In this document: positions 1-10,817 of the stretch, in pieces
Position numbering within the stretch: the stretch's first letter is position 1
Layout of the letters: each line of letters begins with the position of its first letter
Source: Shouchella patagoniensis
GTDB taxonomy: Bacteria; Bacillota; Bacilli; Bacillales; Bacillaceae_D
Assembly: GCF_002019705.1 (NCBI RefSeq)
Contig: NZ_KV917377.1
Coordinates: forward strand, 990,565-1,054,564
DNA length: 64,000 nt
Reading direction: 5' to 3'
Program-made: the position numbers and the translations under genes
The notes under the pieces: generated by a model
The model's database searches: none
Told to the model about the DNA's origin: nothing
Seen by the model: only the letters and a program-made list of their open reading frames with translations

Positions 1-404
1 GTAGCCGCATAATCCAAAGGAGAATTTTTTTTTCTAGCTGAATAAATGCCAATTGGAATGGAAACAATCAAAGTGACAAAGAGCGCAAATGCACCTAAAT
101 AAAACGTATTTCCGAGTCGTTGAGAAATAAGTTCACTAACTGCCCTTCCTGTGAAATGAGTAGACATTCCCAAATCACCTGTAATTGCCCTAGATAACCA
201 ATTCCAATATTGAATATGTACAGGGTCATTTAGTCCTAATGCATCTCGACGTTCTTCAATTACTTCACGGGGGGTATTTGGATCAATCGCTTCCCCACTC
301 AGTGCATCTCCAGGTGCGAGATAAGCAAATAAAAAAACAATAACTGTTAAAATAAACACCATAGGTATAAACTGTAAAATGCGCCTAATTAGAAATTTGA
401 GCAC
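1..404 (-). CDS. appB: Oligopeptide ABC transporter permease, AppB/OppB type (3' part beyond window)
   Basis: Only the first 134 or so codons are present; the gene runs off the left edge. The start is a GTG at 402-404 preceded by GAGGTGAT. The translation opens with the standard OppB/DppB N-terminus (MLKFLIRRILQF), a first membrane helix (about residues 10-30), then the extracytoplasmic family segment with DALGLNDP and GDLGMS, and the beginning of the second helix. It would form the membrane pore for peptide import with AppC, which should lie further left. It follows appA after 74 bases holding a perfect palindrome, and the order appD-appF-appA-appB matches the B. subtilis app operon. Confidence 0.88.
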   Translation of the reverse strand, partial: MLKFLIRRILQFIPMVFILTVIVFLFAYLAPGDALSGEAIDPNTPREVIEERRDALGLNDPVHIQYWNWLSRAITGDLGMSTHFTGRAVSELISQRLGNTFYLGAFALFVTLIVSIPIGIYSARKKNSPLDYAA

Positions 405-437
405 GTAGATCACCTCTTAAACCAAATTGAAAGAAAG

Positions 438-465
438 TTGAAGCAGCTTTTAAAAGCTGCTTCAC
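438..465 (-). terminator. Intercistronic palindrome between appA and appB
   Basis: Bases 440-463 form a perfect 24-base palindrome (GAAGCAGCTTTT and its complement). It lies just after the appA stop, followed on the minus strand by a pyrimidine-rich but not purely T stretch. It probably acts as a leaky terminator or 3' mRNA stabiliser, so that the binding protein is made in excess of the permeases. That role is inferred from position. Confidence 0.5.
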
Positions 466-478
466 TCTGCACAAAGCT

Positions 479-2224
479 CTATTCCGTTAGAAACCATTCG
501 TGTGTATCATCTTTAAACGTGAACGGCTTAATAGTTAATCCTTGAAGTTGATTGTTATACACATGGATTTCGCTTTCAGCATAAAGAGGCACGGAGTAAA
601 CATTATCAATAAATAGTTGCGCCCATTCACCATACTTTTCTCTTCTATATTCTTGATTGTCAAACGCCAGCTCTGGATCAACCGCTTCTCGTAATAACAC
701 TTCTTGTTCTTCATCCAAGAATCGAGAATAGTTATATGCGGATGTACCACCATTAATGGGCGCTGGATCAGGATCTCCTGAGCTTAGTGACCAACCGGCT
801 AAGAATAAGTCAACGTCTGTATCATTTTCCTCGATTATTTCAAAATGAGCCGGCGCCTCACGTGGCGTATTTAAATTAACTTGGATACCAACAGCTTCAA
901 GTTGTTCTTTTAAAACAGGTGCCACTTGCTCTCGAACCGGGTTTCCAACAGGGTAGTCAAGATTAATAACAAGTTCATTTCCATCTGGATCCTCAACAAA
1001 GCCATCATCGTTTACATCCTCATAGCCGGCATCTGCAAGTTTTTGCTCTGCTAATTCGGGATCGTATGCTAATCCTTCGACCGCATCGGGATTATATGCC
1101 CATGATGCTTCTGGGAATGGCGCATCCAATAATTCGCCATGTCCCCGTAAGAAACCATCCACAAAGGACTGCCGATCAATCGCATGGACAATCGCTTGTC
1201 GGAATTCAACATCCTCTAATTTCTCATTTGCCTCCCAAGTATCTGGATCTGTTAAGCTATCATTTGGACCATGATTAATCTTTAATCCAAGATATTGGTA
1301 GCCAAGCTGCGGTTGTTCAAAAATCGTTAACGAATCACTGCCCTCAATTGTTGCCACGTCCGCCGCAGGAAAATCTCTAGGAATATAGTCGAGTTCCCCT
1401 TGTTCAAGCATTCCGGCAGCTACTGAAGCTGAAACTACTTTCCACGTTATTGAATCAAGCTTAGGAGCACCTAAGTAATAATCTTCATTAGCCGTCAGAA
1501 TGTATTGCTCATTTTCCAACATTTCAGTAAGTTGGAAAGGTCCCGTTCCAATGATTTCTCCTACATCAATTGAAGAGGAATGAGATGCCATTTCAGACAC
1601 AGGCACATCTACAAATATATGTTCAGGCAATAAGTTAATCGATGTATTCGCTAATGCTTGCACATTTGGCTCATTAAATTTGAACGTAACCGTATAATCG
1701 TCTATTTTTTCAATTCCTTCAAACACATCGGTTTCACCACTCGAATATTCTTCATAGCCAACTAATGTATTTACATACTCTTGCCGCACTCCCCCAGCTG
1801 CTCCGTACTCTGGATCAGCAATACTAGTAAATGTAAAGACAACATCATCAGCTGTAAAATCTTCGCCGTCGTGCCATTTCACATCTTGACGCAATGTATA
1901 CGTTAATTCCGTATTATCTTCATTAAAAGACCAATCCTCTGCTAACTCTGGAGCGAAACTAAAATCTTCATTTTGTTGAACAAGTCCTTCATGTGTAATT
2001 TCCAAAATATGTGCATCATATAAAGAGGTATAAAGAATAGGGTTAAATAAGTTTTCTGGTGGCGAGAACATCGCTAAATTTGCATTGCCTCCCTCTACTT
2101 CTTCTCCACCAGCCCCACTATCATTTGCATCTGTTTCACTACCTGTGTCGCTACTTCCACAAGCAACAAGCGTTGTGGCAAAAGCCGCAGTTGCTAAAAA
2201 AGCGTAAAAATTATTCTTTTTCAT
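479..2224 (-). CDS. appA: Oligopeptide-binding lipoprotein, AppA/OppA family
   Basis: 581 residues. It is the extracellular peptide-binding subunit (SBP_bac_5 family) that hands peptides to the AppBC pore. The signal peptide (residues 1-21) ends in the lipobox LVAC, so Cys22 should be lipidated and the protein anchored outside the membrane. An acidic Gly/Ser/Asp/Glu linker follows. The family segments ELAEDW, LRQDVKWHDGE and FRQAIVHAIDRQ are all visible, and length is normal. It sits between appF (93 bases upstream) and appB. The strongly acidic composition is typical of secreted proteins from alkaliphiles or halophiles. Oligopeptide specificity is inferred from operon order. Confidence 0.9.
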   Translation of the reverse strand: MKKNNFYAFLATAAFATTLVACGSSDTGSETDANDSGAGGEEVEGGNANLAMFSPPENLFNPILYTSLYDAHILEITHEGLVQQNEDFSFAPELAEDWSFNEDNTELTYTLRQDVKWHDGEDFTADDVVFTFTSIADPEYGAAGGVRQEYVNTLVGYEEYSSGETDVFEGIEKIDDYTVTFKFNEPNVQALANTSINLLPEHIFVDVPVSEMASHSSSIDVGEIIGTGPFQLTEMLENEQYILTANEDYYLGAPKLDSITWKVVSASVAAGMLEQGELDYIPRDFPAADVATIEGSDSLTIFEQPQLGYQYLGLKINHGPNDSLTDPDTWEANEKLEDVEFRQAIVHAIDRQSFVDGFLRGHGELLDAPFPEASWAYNPDAVEGLAYDPELAEQKLADAGYEDVNDDGFVEDPDGNELVINLDYPVGNPVREQVAPVLKEQLEAVGIQVNLNTPREAPAHFEIIEENDTDVDLFLAGWSLSSGDPDPAPINGGTSAYNYSRFLDEEQEVLLREAVDPELAFDNQEYRREKYGEWAQLFIDNVYSVPLYAESEIHVYNNQLQGLTIKPFTFKDDTHEWFLTE

Positions 2225-2317
2225 TTAAAATCCCCCTCTAATTAACTATTCAATCACATTAACTTTAAAAACGACGTTTAGAAAAAAATCTTATCACCCC
2301 CTTTATCTATTTTTAAA

Positions 2318-3310
2318 TTATTTCGCCGTTGCTAGTCCCTCTGTATACAAATGACACGCTACTACATGGTCTTTTTTATACTCAAATAGCTCCGGCCGTT
2401 CTTGTTTACAACGCTCATAAGCATGAGGGCAGCGGGTATGAAAAGCACAACCTTTTGGTGGATTGGTCGGACTCGGCAACTCACCTTTTAATGTAATCTT
2501 TTCCTTTTGAATCGTTACATCTGTTGATGGCACTGCAGATATAAGTGCATCCGTATATGGATGCAAAGGTGTTTCATACAAACTTTCCTTTCTTGCAATT
2601 TCGACAATTCTCCCTAAATACATAACTGCTACACGATCACTTATATGTTTAACTACACTTAAATCATGGGCAATAAATACGTAAGTTAATTTAAATTCTT
2701 CTTGTAAATCTTTCATTAAGTTTAATACTTGTGATTGAATGGATACATCTAGTGCTGATACTGGTTCATCCCCAATGATTAAACGCGGATTTGTGCTAAG
2801 CGCTCGTGCAATTCCAATTCGTTGTCTTTGACCTCCCGAAAATTCATGAGGATACTTATCATAAGATTGCTTTGGCAGACCTACTTTTTCAAGTAATTCC
2901 TCTGCTCGTAGTTTCCGATCTTTTTTTGTTTTTACCGTTTTATGTACTAACAAGGGCTCTTCCAATAATTCGCCAATACTCATGCGTGGATTAAGAGAAG
3001 CATAAGGGTCTTGGAAAACCATTTGCATGTCACGTCGATAGGGTCTTACTTTTCTATTTGATAACTTCGAAATAGTTGAGCCTTCAAATAAAACATCACC
3101 CTCTGTTGGATCTTGTAAACTCATTAACATTCTTCCGAGTGTCGATTTTCCAGAACCCGACTCACCAACAATACCAAGTGATTCTCCTTCATATACTTTC
3201 AATGAAATACCATCTACTGCTTTAACATGACCAACAGTTCGTTTAATTACGCCCTGTTTTATAGGAAAATACATCTTTAAGTCTCTCGCTTCAATCAAAA
3301 TTTCACTCAT
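2318..3310 (-). CDS. appF: Oligopeptide ABC transporter ATPase, AppF/OppF type
   Basis: 330 residues, full length. It is one of the two cytoplasmic ATPases that power the importer. Visible motifs: Walker A GESGSGKST (about residues 49-57), Q-loop MVFQDPYASLNPR, signature FSGGQRQRIGIARAL, Walker B LIIGDEPVSALD and switch IAHDLSVV. The C-terminal oligopeptide-transporter extension carries the Cys cluster GCAFHTRCPHAYERC, which in relatives can bind an iron-sulfur cluster. Its ATG shares a base with the appD stop (TAATG), indicating translational coupling. Confidence 0.92.
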   Translation of the reverse strand: MSEILIEARDLKMYFPIKQGVIKRTVGHVKAVDGISLKVYEGESLGIVGESGSGKSTLGRMLMSLQDPTEGDVLFEGSTISKLSNRKVRPYRRDMQMVFQDPYASLNPRMSIGELLEEPLLVHKTVKTKKDRKLRAEELLEKVGLPKQSYDKYPHEFSGGQRQRIGIARALSTNPRLIIGDEPVSALDVSIQSQVLNLMKDLQEEFKLTYVFIAHDLSVVKHISDRVAVMYLGRIVEIARKESLYETPLHPYTDALISAVPSTDVTIQKEKITLKGELPSPTNPPKGCAFHTRCPHAYERCKQERPELFEYKKDHVVACHLYTEGLATAK

Positions 3311-4338
3311 TATCCGAATACCCTCTCGCTAATACGACTTCTATCAAGTGTCGTGCTTCCTTCCTCATACAAAAAGCATCGGACCTTCCGTTTGTTATTG
3401 GCTTGGACCAATTCAGGCATGGCGTCCGTGCATACTACAGTTGCATACTCACAACGACTTGCAAAGCGGCATCCTACAGGAAATTTATGTGGAGCAGGGA
3501 CCATACCCCCAATAGCTTCTAACCTCTCTTTATTATCCTCCAACTTCGGCATACTTCTTAGTAAGCCTTTAGTGTAGGGATGCAGTGGGTTCGTAAATAA
3601 ATCATAAGCAGATGCTTCTTCAACAATTTGCCCGCCATACATGACCATTACACGATCAGCAGTTTCCGCAACTACTCCTAAGTCATGGGTAATCAGTAAG
3701 ATAGATGATTTGAATTCCGATTTTACTTTTAACATTAAATCAAGGATTTGTTGTTGTATTGTTACATCTAACGCCGTTGTTGGTTCATCAGCAATTAATA
3801 ATTTAGGGTTACATGACATCGCTATTGCAATCATTACTCGCTGCCTCATGCCACCTGATAGTTGATGAGGAAATTCTTTTAAACTCTCTTCCGCTCTACT
3901 AAACCCAACTAACTTTAATAAGTCAATTGCTCTTTTCCGCGCTTCTTGCTTAGAAACATTTTTATGTTTCCTAATTGTTTCAATAATTTGATTTCCTATA
4001 GTGAAAACTGGATTCAATGATGTCATTGGCTCTTGAAAAATCATAGCCATCTTGTCGCCACGTATTTTATCGAGTTTTTTATCTTTCAATCCAACCAATT
4101 CTTCTCCTTGCAAACGAATTTGCCCTGTCACCTTTCCAGGTGAATCTACAAGACCCATGACAGACATCGAAGTCATGCTTTTACCACTACCAGACTCCCC
4201 TACAAGAGCAACAATTTCATTTTCATATATTGTAAAGCTAACACGATCAACTGCTTTAACAAGACGATTTTTATTTACATGAAAATAAGTCTGCACATCA
4301 ATTAGTTCGAGCAAAGGTTCTATTGAAAACACCCCCAA
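3310..4338 (-). CDS. appD: Oligopeptide ABC transporter ATPase, AppD/OppD type
   Basis: Up to 342 residues; the partner ATPase of AppF and the first gene of the operon. Motifs: Walker A GESGSGKSM, MIFQEPMTSLNP, signature LSGGMRQRVMIAIAM, Walker B LLIADEPTTALD and ITHDLGVV. The C-terminal Cys region GCRFASRCEYATVVC is present. The start is unclear: no ATG is suitably placed; a TTG at 4338 opens the frame, and a GGGGGTG ribosome-site-like string lies at that point, so translation may start at the TTG a few codons later. In B. subtilis the app operon is repressed by nutrient regulators; no convincing operator was identified here. Confidence 0.9.
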   Translation of the reverse strand: MGVFSIEPLLELIDVQTYFHVNKNRLVKAVDRVSFTIYENEIVALVGESGSGKSMTSMSVMGLVDSPGKVTGQIRLQGEELVGLKDKKLDKIRGDKMAMIFQEPMTSLNPVFTIGNQIIETIRKHKNVSKQEARKRAIDLLKLVGFSRAEESLKEFPHQLSGGMRQRVMIAIAMSCNPKLLIADEPTTALDVTIQQQILDLMLKVKSEFKSSILLITHDLGVVAETADRVMVMYGGQIVEEASAYDLFTNPLHPYTKGLLRSMPKLEDNKERLEAIGGMVPAPHKFPVGCRFASRCEYATVVCTDAMPELVQANNKRKVRCFLYEEGSTTLDRSRISERVFG

Positions 4339-4629
4339 AAAAGATTTACTAATTTTTTGATTAGTATATCATAAAAGTCAATTTTCCCAACTATATTTTT
4401 TTAATTATTTAACTTTTTTTATCAGAATATCTGACATCCTTAAAATTTATGCATTAAAAACCTTATAAACAGCAATAAACACCGCATTGCAAATTATTTT
4501 CCAGCACGAATATCATCTTTTTCCCTGTGCACTCTACATCAATATTTACTATTAAAATACCATTTCTATGATAATAATTAATGTTCAATACTATTAAAGC
4601 GTCATTGCAAATTGTTTCTACTTCATAAA
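4339..4629. other. Intergenic region upstream of appD
   Basis: About 290 bases of AT-rich DNA without a credible gene. It must hold the appD promoter (minus strand). The inverted repeat TCAGA-ATA-TCTGA lies at 4422-4434, and the 11-base string CATTGCAAATT occurs twice, at 4486-4496 and 4603-4613. Neither could be assigned to a known regulator. Confidence 0.4.
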
Positions 4630-4688
4630 AAAAACACCTTTAAGAGGTCAAGTGGTTTGAATAACCACTATCACTTAAAGGTGTTTTC
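4630..4688 (-). terminator. Terminator of the pdh operon
   Basis: A long two-tier hairpin: outer arms 4630-4644 and 4674-4688 (CTTAAAGGTGTTTT), inner arms AGTGGTT/AACCACT at 4651-4657 and 4663-4669. On the minus strand the stem is followed by a run of T, as expected of an intrinsic terminator downstream of pdhD. Confidence 0.8.
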
Positions 4689-4728
4689 ATTCACATTAAA
4701 GACAGTCCTAAATGTTCATTTAGGCTAT

Positions 4729-6135
4729 CTACATTGTGTGGATTGGCGTACCTAGTGCAGCTTCAGCCGCTTCCATTGTAATTTCTCCAAGGGAAGGGTG
4801 AGCATGAATCGTAAGGGCGATGTCTTCAGCTGTCATACCAGCTTCAATTGCAAGTCCAACTTCTGCAATCATATCTGATGCATTCGGACCAGCAATTTGT
4901 GCACCAATAACAAGACCGTCTTCTTTACGAGTGATAAGCTTCATAAAGCCATCAGAATCGTTAAGTGACAACGCACGCCCATTTGCTGCAAATGGGAACT
5001 TCGTTGCTTTAACCTCGTAACCAGCATCTTTTGCTTCTTGATCCGTATAACCTACAGTCGCAAGTTCTGGTTCAGAGAAACATACCGCTGGGATTGCTAG
5101 GTAGTCTACTTCAGCTGCTTCACCGCTAATTGCTTCAGCAGCCACTTTCGCTTCATAAGATGCCTTATGTGCAAGCGCAGGACCAGGAACGATATCACCG
5201 ATTGCATAAATGTTTTTTACATTTGTGCGGCACTGTTTATCAACATTAATTAAACCACGATCAGTCATATCAATGCCGATGCCTTCAAGACCAAGTTCTT
5301 CTGTGTTTGGTTTACGACCAACAGTAACAAGTACGTAATCCGCTTCAATAACTTGTTCTTCGCCTTTTACTTCAGCAGTTACTTTTACGCCATTGTCCGT
5401 TTCTTCCACACCTTTAGCCATTGCTTCAGTATGGAACGTTACGCCATTCTTTTTCAGCTTTTTCTCAACAAGTTTTGCCATTTGTTTTTCGAATCCAGGC
5501 AAGATTTGTTTAGAGCCTTCAAGAACAGTAATTTCTGTGCCAAGGTTTGCATACGCACCTGTAAGCTCTATACCGATATAACCGCCACCAATAACAACCA
5601 TTTTTTTAGGTACTTCTTTAAGAGCAAGCGCACCAGTGGAGTTAATGACACGGTCCGTATATTTAAAGCTAGGGATTTCAATCGGGCTTGAACCCGTAGC
5701 GATAATACAGTTCTTGAATTTATACGTGCTTGAGTTTTTCTCGTCCATGATTTTCACGGAGTCTTCCCCAGAGAAATACGCTTCACCACGAATAATTTCA
5801 ACTTTATTTCCTTTTAACAAGCCTTCTACTCCGCCAGTTAATTTATTAACTACAGAGCCTTTCCATTCTTGCACTTTGTTAAAATCGACAGTGACATTTT
5901 CAGCCATGATGCCGATATCATCAGAAGTTTTAGCAAGGTGAGCACGATGACCTGCTTGAATAAGAGCTTTTGAAGGAATACATCCAACATTCAAGCATAC
6001 GCCCCCAAGGCTATTCTTTTCAACAATCGTTACTTTTTGTCCAAGTTGTGCTGCACGAATTGCTGCAACATAACCTCCTGGACCTGAACCAATTACGAGC
6101 GTATCTACTTCTTGTGCGAAATCTCCAACAACCAT
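4729..6135 (-). CDS. pdhD: Dihydrolipoyl dehydrogenase, E3 of pyruvate dehydrogenase
   Basis: 468 residues. It reoxidises dihydrolipoyl groups on E2 with FAD and NAD+. The FAD fold [10 protein letters not shown] (about 16-25), the redox disulfide [13 protein letters not shown] (Cys47, Cys52), the NAD-binding motif [12 protein letters not shown], the second FAD motif IYAIGDIV and the C-terminal HAHPSLGE with the active-site His are all visible. It follows pdhC by three bases and is the last gene before a strong terminator. A second E3 paralogue, lpdV, lies in the bkd operon of this same window; position assigns this copy to pyruvate dehydrogenase. Confidence 0.96.
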   Translation of the reverse strand: MVVGDFAQEVDTLVIGSGPGGYVAAIRAAQLGQKVTIVEKNSLGGVCLNVGCIPSKALIQAGHRAHLAKTSDDIGIMAENVTVDFNKVQEWKGSVVNKLTGGVEGLLKGNKVEIIRGEAYFSGEDSVKIMDEKNSSTYKFKNCIIATGSSPIEIPSFKYTDRVINSTGALALKEVPKKMVVIGGGYIGIELTGAYANLGTEITVLEGSKQILPGFEKQMAKLVEKKLKKNGVTFHTEAMAKGVEETDNGVKVTAEVKGEEQVIEADYVLVTVGRKPNTEELGLEGIGIDMTDRGLINVDKQCRTNVKNIYAIGDIVPGPALAHKASYEAKVAAEAISGEAAEVDYLAIPAVCFSEPELATVGYTDQEAKDAGYEVKATKFPFAANGRALSLNDSDGFMKLITRKEDGLVIGAQIAGPNASDMIAEVGLAIEAGMTAEDIALTIHAHPSLGEITMEAAEAALGTPIHTM

Positions 6136-6138
6136 TTG

Positions 6139-7419
6139 TTACCCCTCCATCAATAGTAATTGTGGGTCATTAAGCAAACGTTTAATTTGGTTAAGCGCGC
6201 TTTGTGCTGTTACACCATCAACTAAACGGTGGTCATAGCTCATTGATAATGAAAGCATAGTGCCCACAACAATCTCGCCGTTTTTCACAACTGGCTTATC
6301 TTCAATGCGGCCGATACCTAAAATCATTACTTCTGGGTGGTTAATGACTGGTGTAAACCACTGTCCACTTGCAGAGCCAAGGTTCGAAATAGTAGCTGAA
6401 CCACCTGACATATCTGCACCTGTCAATTTACCATCACGGGCTTTTCCTGCTAGCTCATTAATCTCGTCTGCCAATTGGAAAATTGATTTGCGATCTGCAT
6501 CTTTAACTACAGGAACAACTAAGCCTTGCTCAGTATCTGCCGCAATCCCGATGTTGAAATACTTCTTGTAAACGATTTCGCCAGCATCATCATCAATTGA
6601 TGCATTAAGCGCTGGGTATTTGCGAATTGCGGAAGTCAACGCCTTTACGACATATGGAAGATACGTTAATTTCGTACCTTGATCTGCTGCAATTTGCTTG
6701 TACTGTTTGCGATGTGCAACAAGTGCAGTTACATCAATTTCATCAAGATGTGTAACGTGAGGCGCAGTTTGTTTTGATTTAACCATTGCTTTAGCGATCG
6801 CTTTGCGAATTCCTTTAAGCGGAACACGCTCTTCTAGCTGTTCACTTGAAGCAACAGGTGCAGATGGTGATTTTTGAGTAGTCTCTTCTTTAGCTTCTTT
6901 TTGATCAGCTGCAGATTCTTCTACTTGTCCACCAGAAGCAAACGCATCAACATCTTCCTTTAAAACACGGCCGTTTTTGCCAGTGCCTTTAACTTTTGAA
7001 ATCGTAACGCTTTGCTCACGAGCATACTTACGTACAGAAGGCATAGCAATTACGCGAGAATCATCATCAGAATCAGTGCTTTCGCTTGAAGTATCTTCTG
7101 CTTTTTCCGTGCTTGCAGAATCCTCTTTCTTTTCTTCTTTTGGTGCTTCTTCTTTGCTTTCTTCCTCTTCCTCATCACCTGAGCCATCGTCAATTACAAG
7201 GATGACATCTCCAACATAGCTTGTTGTACCCTCGTCTACTTTTACTTCAAGAACTTTCCCATCTACAGGAGATGGTAATTCAACAACGGATTTGTCATTT
7301 TGAACTTCAAGAAGAATGTCATCTTCTTTAACTTCGTCTCCTGCTTTAACAAACCATTTTACAATTTCGCCTTCGTGGATTCCTTCGCCCACTTCCGGCA
7401 GTTTATATTTATAAGCCAC
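6139..7419 (-). CDS. pdhC: Dihydrolipoamide acetyltransferase, E2 of pyruvate dehydrogenase
   Basis: 426 residues. E2 carries the acetyl group on a swinging lipoyl arm and transfers it to CoA; it forms the core of the complex. One lipoyl domain (residues 1-78, lipoyl Lys43 in QNDKSVVE) is followed by a long, very acidic Glu/Ser linker, a peripheral subunit-binding domain (about 120-160, [24 protein letters not shown]), a second flexible linker, and the catalytic domain ending with SYDHRLVDG. The linker is more acidic than the usual Ala/Pro type. It is separated from pdhB by 113 bases with a palindrome, so it may also be read from an internal start. Confidence 0.96.
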   Translation of the reverse strand: MAYKYKLPEVGEGIHEGEIVKWFVKAGDEVKEDDILLEVQNDKSVVELPSPVDGKVLEVKVDEGTTSYVGDVILVIDDGSGDEEEEESKEEAPKEEKKEDSASTEKAEDTSSESTDSDDDSRVIAMPSVRKYAREQSVTISKVKGTGKNGRVLKEDVDAFASGGQVEESAADQKEAKEETTQKSPSAPVASSEQLEERVPLKGIRKAIAKAMVKSKQTAPHVTHLDEIDVTALVAHRKQYKQIAADQGTKLTYLPYVVKALTSAIRKYPALNASIDDDAGEIVYKKYFNIGIAADTEQGLVVPVVKDADRKSIFQLADEINELAGKARDGKLTGADMSGGSATISNLGSASGQWFTPVINHPEVMILGIGRIEDKPVVKNGEIVVGTMLSLSMSYDHRLVDGVTAQSALNQIKRLLNDPQLLLMEG

Positions 7420-7469
7420 GGCTTAAGCGCCTCCTTCATTATAACTCGAAATCGTGCTCTATAAAAGAA

Positions 7470-7502
7470 AGAACGATACTGGTTTTAAAACCAGCTTCGT
7501 TA
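7470..7502 (-). terminator. Hairpin between pdhB and pdhC
   Basis: The 16-base perfect palindrome CTGGTTTTAAAACCAG (7479-7494) is extended by AACGA/TCGTT arms. On the minus strand it is followed by a T-rich tract, so it may be a partial terminator or an mRNA processing/stability element splitting E1 from E2/E3 expression. Known Bacillus pdh operons are expressed unevenly across the genes; the role here is inferred. Confidence 0.45.
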
Positions 7503-7532
7503 CTCTCTTTTTTGGTCACGCTTTTTGGAGAT

Positions 7533-8510
7533 TTAGAAATTGATTACTTCTTTTGCTTTTTCTACGATAATAGCTGGGTTTGGAAGCCATGCATCTTCAA
7601 CTGCAGCAAACGGATAAACTGTATCAGGTGAAGTTACTCGCAAAACTGGAGCTTCAAGTGAAAGAATTGCACGTTCAGTAATCTCTGCAACAATTTGTGA
7701 TGCAATTCCAGCTTGTTTCTGTGCTTCTTGTACAACAATTGCACGATTTGTTTTTTCAACAGATGCAATAACTGTTTCAACATCAAACGGGCTAACAGTC
7801 ATTAAATCGATAACTTCTGCTTCAAATCCAGCTTCCGCAAGTTCTTCAGCAGCTTTCATTGATGCTTGTACCATTGCACCGTAAGCAATAATCGTAATAT
7901 CTTTACCTTCACGCTTAATATCTGCTTTACCAAGTTCTATTGTATATTCTTCTTCAGGAACATCTTGACGGAAAGAACGGTATAATTTCATATGTTCAAG
8001 GAATACAACAGGGTCATTATCACGAATGGCAGAAATTAAAAGTCCTTTTGCATCATAAGGGTTAGAAGGAATAACAACCTTCAATCCTGGTGTTTGTGCC
8101 ATAAGACCTTCTAGTGAATCTGCGTGCATTTCCGGAGTCTTAACGCCTCCGCCAAAAGGAGAACGAACTGTAATTGGCATAGTTTGCGTGTTTCCGGAAC
8201 GAAAGCGCCAGCGTGACATTTGGCCAGCTACTGAATCAAAAACCTCAAATACAAATCCAAAGAATTGAATTTCCATAACCGGACGATGACCAGTTAACGC
8301 TAGACCAATTGCCAATCCACCAATACCTGACTCAGCAAGAGGGGTATCAAAAACGCGATCTTCGCCAAATTCTTTTTGTAAACCTTCCGTTACCCGGAAT
8401 ACGCCGCCGTTGTTGCCAACGTCTTCTCCGAACACAAGGACATCTTCATTTTTGTTAAGCTCATTACGCATGGCATCCGTAATCGCTTGTGCCATTGTCC
8501 AATTACCCAT
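7533..8510 (-). CDS. pdhB: Pyruvate dehydrogenase E1 beta subunit
   Basis: 325 residues, full length, transketolase central and C-terminal domains. With PdhA it decarboxylates pyruvate using thiamine diphosphate and reductively acetylates E2. Recognisable family segments: [50 protein letters not shown] and [10 protein letters not shown]. It starts four bases after pdhA and shares its reading direction, so the two subunits are coupled. The paralogue bkdAB at 33818-34801 has the same architecture but belongs to the branched-chain complex. Confidence 0.96.
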   Translation of the reverse strand: MGNWTMAQAITDAMRNELNKNEDVLVFGEDVGNNGGVFRVTEGLQKEFGEDRVFDTPLAESGIGGLAIGLALTGHRPVMEIQFFGFVFEVFDSVAGQMSRWRFRSGNTQTMPITVRSPFGGGVKTPEMHADSLEGLMAQTPGLKVVIPSNPYDAKGLLISAIRDNDPVVFLEHMKLYRSFRQDVPEEEYTIELGKADIKREGKDITIIAYGAMVQASMKAAEELAEAGFEAEVIDLMTVSPFDVETVIASVEKTNRAIVVQEAQKQAGIASQIVAEITERAILSLEAPVLRVTSPDTVYPFAAVEDAWLPNPAIIVEKAKEVINF

Positions 8511-8513
8511 GGG

Positions 8514-9725
<1,212 letters not shown>

Positions 9726-9815
9726 TTAAACCAGCCCTAATAATAGCGGATGAGCAATCGTTCAACTGTTACAAAAAAAAATTATAATCAGTAGTACAAC
9801 CCATCTTTGTAAGTA

Positions 9816-9845
9816 AGTCTACATGAAGAATGAACATAACGTCAA
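9816..9845 (-). promoter_or_regulatory. Promoter of the pdh operon, with flanking inverted repeat
   Basis: On the minus strand TTGACG (9845-9840), an 18-base spacer and TAGACT (9821-9816) form a sigma-A-type promoter. It would give a leader of about 200 bases before pdhA. The 8-base arms CTTACTTA (9854-9861) and TAAGTAAG (9810-9817) bracket the promoter exactly and could be an operator; no regulator is identified. Confidence 0.6.
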
Positions 9846-9973
9846 TCCTTTTGCTTACTTATTATTTGTGTTAATTGTTAACAGCTCATTATAACCATAA
9901 ATTTCGACTGTGTTATAGTATATAACGAATGTGAACTAGTACAGACTTTCATTCCTATCACAAAAAAGCACGC

Positions 9974-10627
9974 TTATTCAAAGCGCACTTCTAGGTCAGA
10001 CGCTTCATAAAACGCCCGTTTCGCATCATTATATGTAGTAGTATGATCATTGAAGTTGTTTGTAGCTTCTTGTAACTCTTCGTACTTTTCATTTGTTGTA
10101 TCAATATGTCCTGTTAAAGTATCAACATCAAGCTCTTCGTCTTTAAGCATTTCATATAATTGCTCATCTAAATCAAGTGCTTCATTATATAAAGTATATA
10201 GCGTCTGATAACTCCCGTGCCTTTCATCCATAGCCGTTTGCATCTCTTCTGCAAGCACCTTTAATTCATCATCTTCTAGATCTTCAAAAGAAGCTTCCGC
10301 ATTTTCAAATTCACTATAACCCTCTTCGATACTTTCTTGTTCCGTTGAAATAAGCTCACGTCTTTCATTCACTGTTTCAATCGCTTGATCCGCTAGCTCC
10401 ACAATTTCTTCAAATTGATCCATATCAAGCTCAACAATTTGAGAGTAAAGCTCTGTTCCCCGTTCTTCCGCATCAACTAGAGGTTGTTGTTGAGTATCAA
10501 AACCCTCATTTTCTATTTCAGCCGCTTGTTCCAAGTGGTCGTGAATCGTTTCCGTTGCTGTTTGGCTACATGCAGCTAAAAACAATGCTGAACAAGCAAA
10601 CCCAGCCAATAATTTCTTATTTGACAC
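9974..10627 (-). CDS. ykyA: YkyA-family lipoprotein, putative cell-wall-binding
   Basis: About 217 residues. The frame is open to a TTG at 10654, but the strong site GAAGGAGGAG lies inside that extension and fits the GTG at 10627. The signal peptide ends in LFLAAC, so Cys is the lipid anchor and the protein sits on the outer membrane face. The rest is almost wholly helical, acidic and coiled-coil-like, rich in Glu, Asp and Gln. Both the family (YkyA, function unknown) and its place directly upstream of pdhA match B. subtilis. No enzymatic motif is seen. Confidence 0.85.
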   Translation of the reverse strand: MSNKKLLAGFACSALFLAACSQTATETIHDHLEQAAEIENEGFDTQQQPLVDAEERGTELYSQIVELDMDQFEEIVELADQAIETVNERRELISTEQESIEEGYSEFENAEASFEDLEDDELKVLAEEMQTAMDERHGSYQTLYTLYNEALDLDEQLYEMLKDEELDVDTLTGHIDTTNEKYEELQEATNNFNDHTTTYNDAKRAFYEASDLEVRFE

Positions 10628-10742
10628 AAATTCTCCTCCTTCGACCTTTTTCAACCTTATTTATCTAATATCACAATATCTGACATAGGAATGTTTGGCA
10701 AGTAAGACCCGATTTTTTTTCAAATAAATGGGCGTTTATCCA

Positions 10743-10770
10743 ACCATTCCGTGCCCACCTGCATACGATA
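10743..10770 (+). promoter_or_regulatory. Candidate mother-cell sigma (SigK/SigE type) promoter
   Basis: CATACGATA at 10762-10770 fits the -10 consensus shared by mother-cell sigma factors, and an AC pair 17 bases upstream (10743-10744) fits a SigK -35. It precedes the small glycine-rich spore-type gene at 10818 by about 48 bases, agreeing with that family's expression during sporulation. Confidence 0.5.
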
Positions 10771-10817
10771 AGTATTGAATAGCCTAAGAAATGAGATAAC
10801 CTAAGGAGGAATATCAG

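Noticed and set aside
4422-4434. Possible CodY box near the appD promoter
   Set aside because: The inverted repeat TCAGA-ATA-TCTGA differs from the CodY consensus at about five of fifteen positions; kept only as an unexplained repeat.
5353-5691. 112-codon plus-strand ORF inside pdhD
   Set aside because: Shadow of the real minus-strand gene: no ribosome site, Phe/Ser-rich composition typical of antisense frames.
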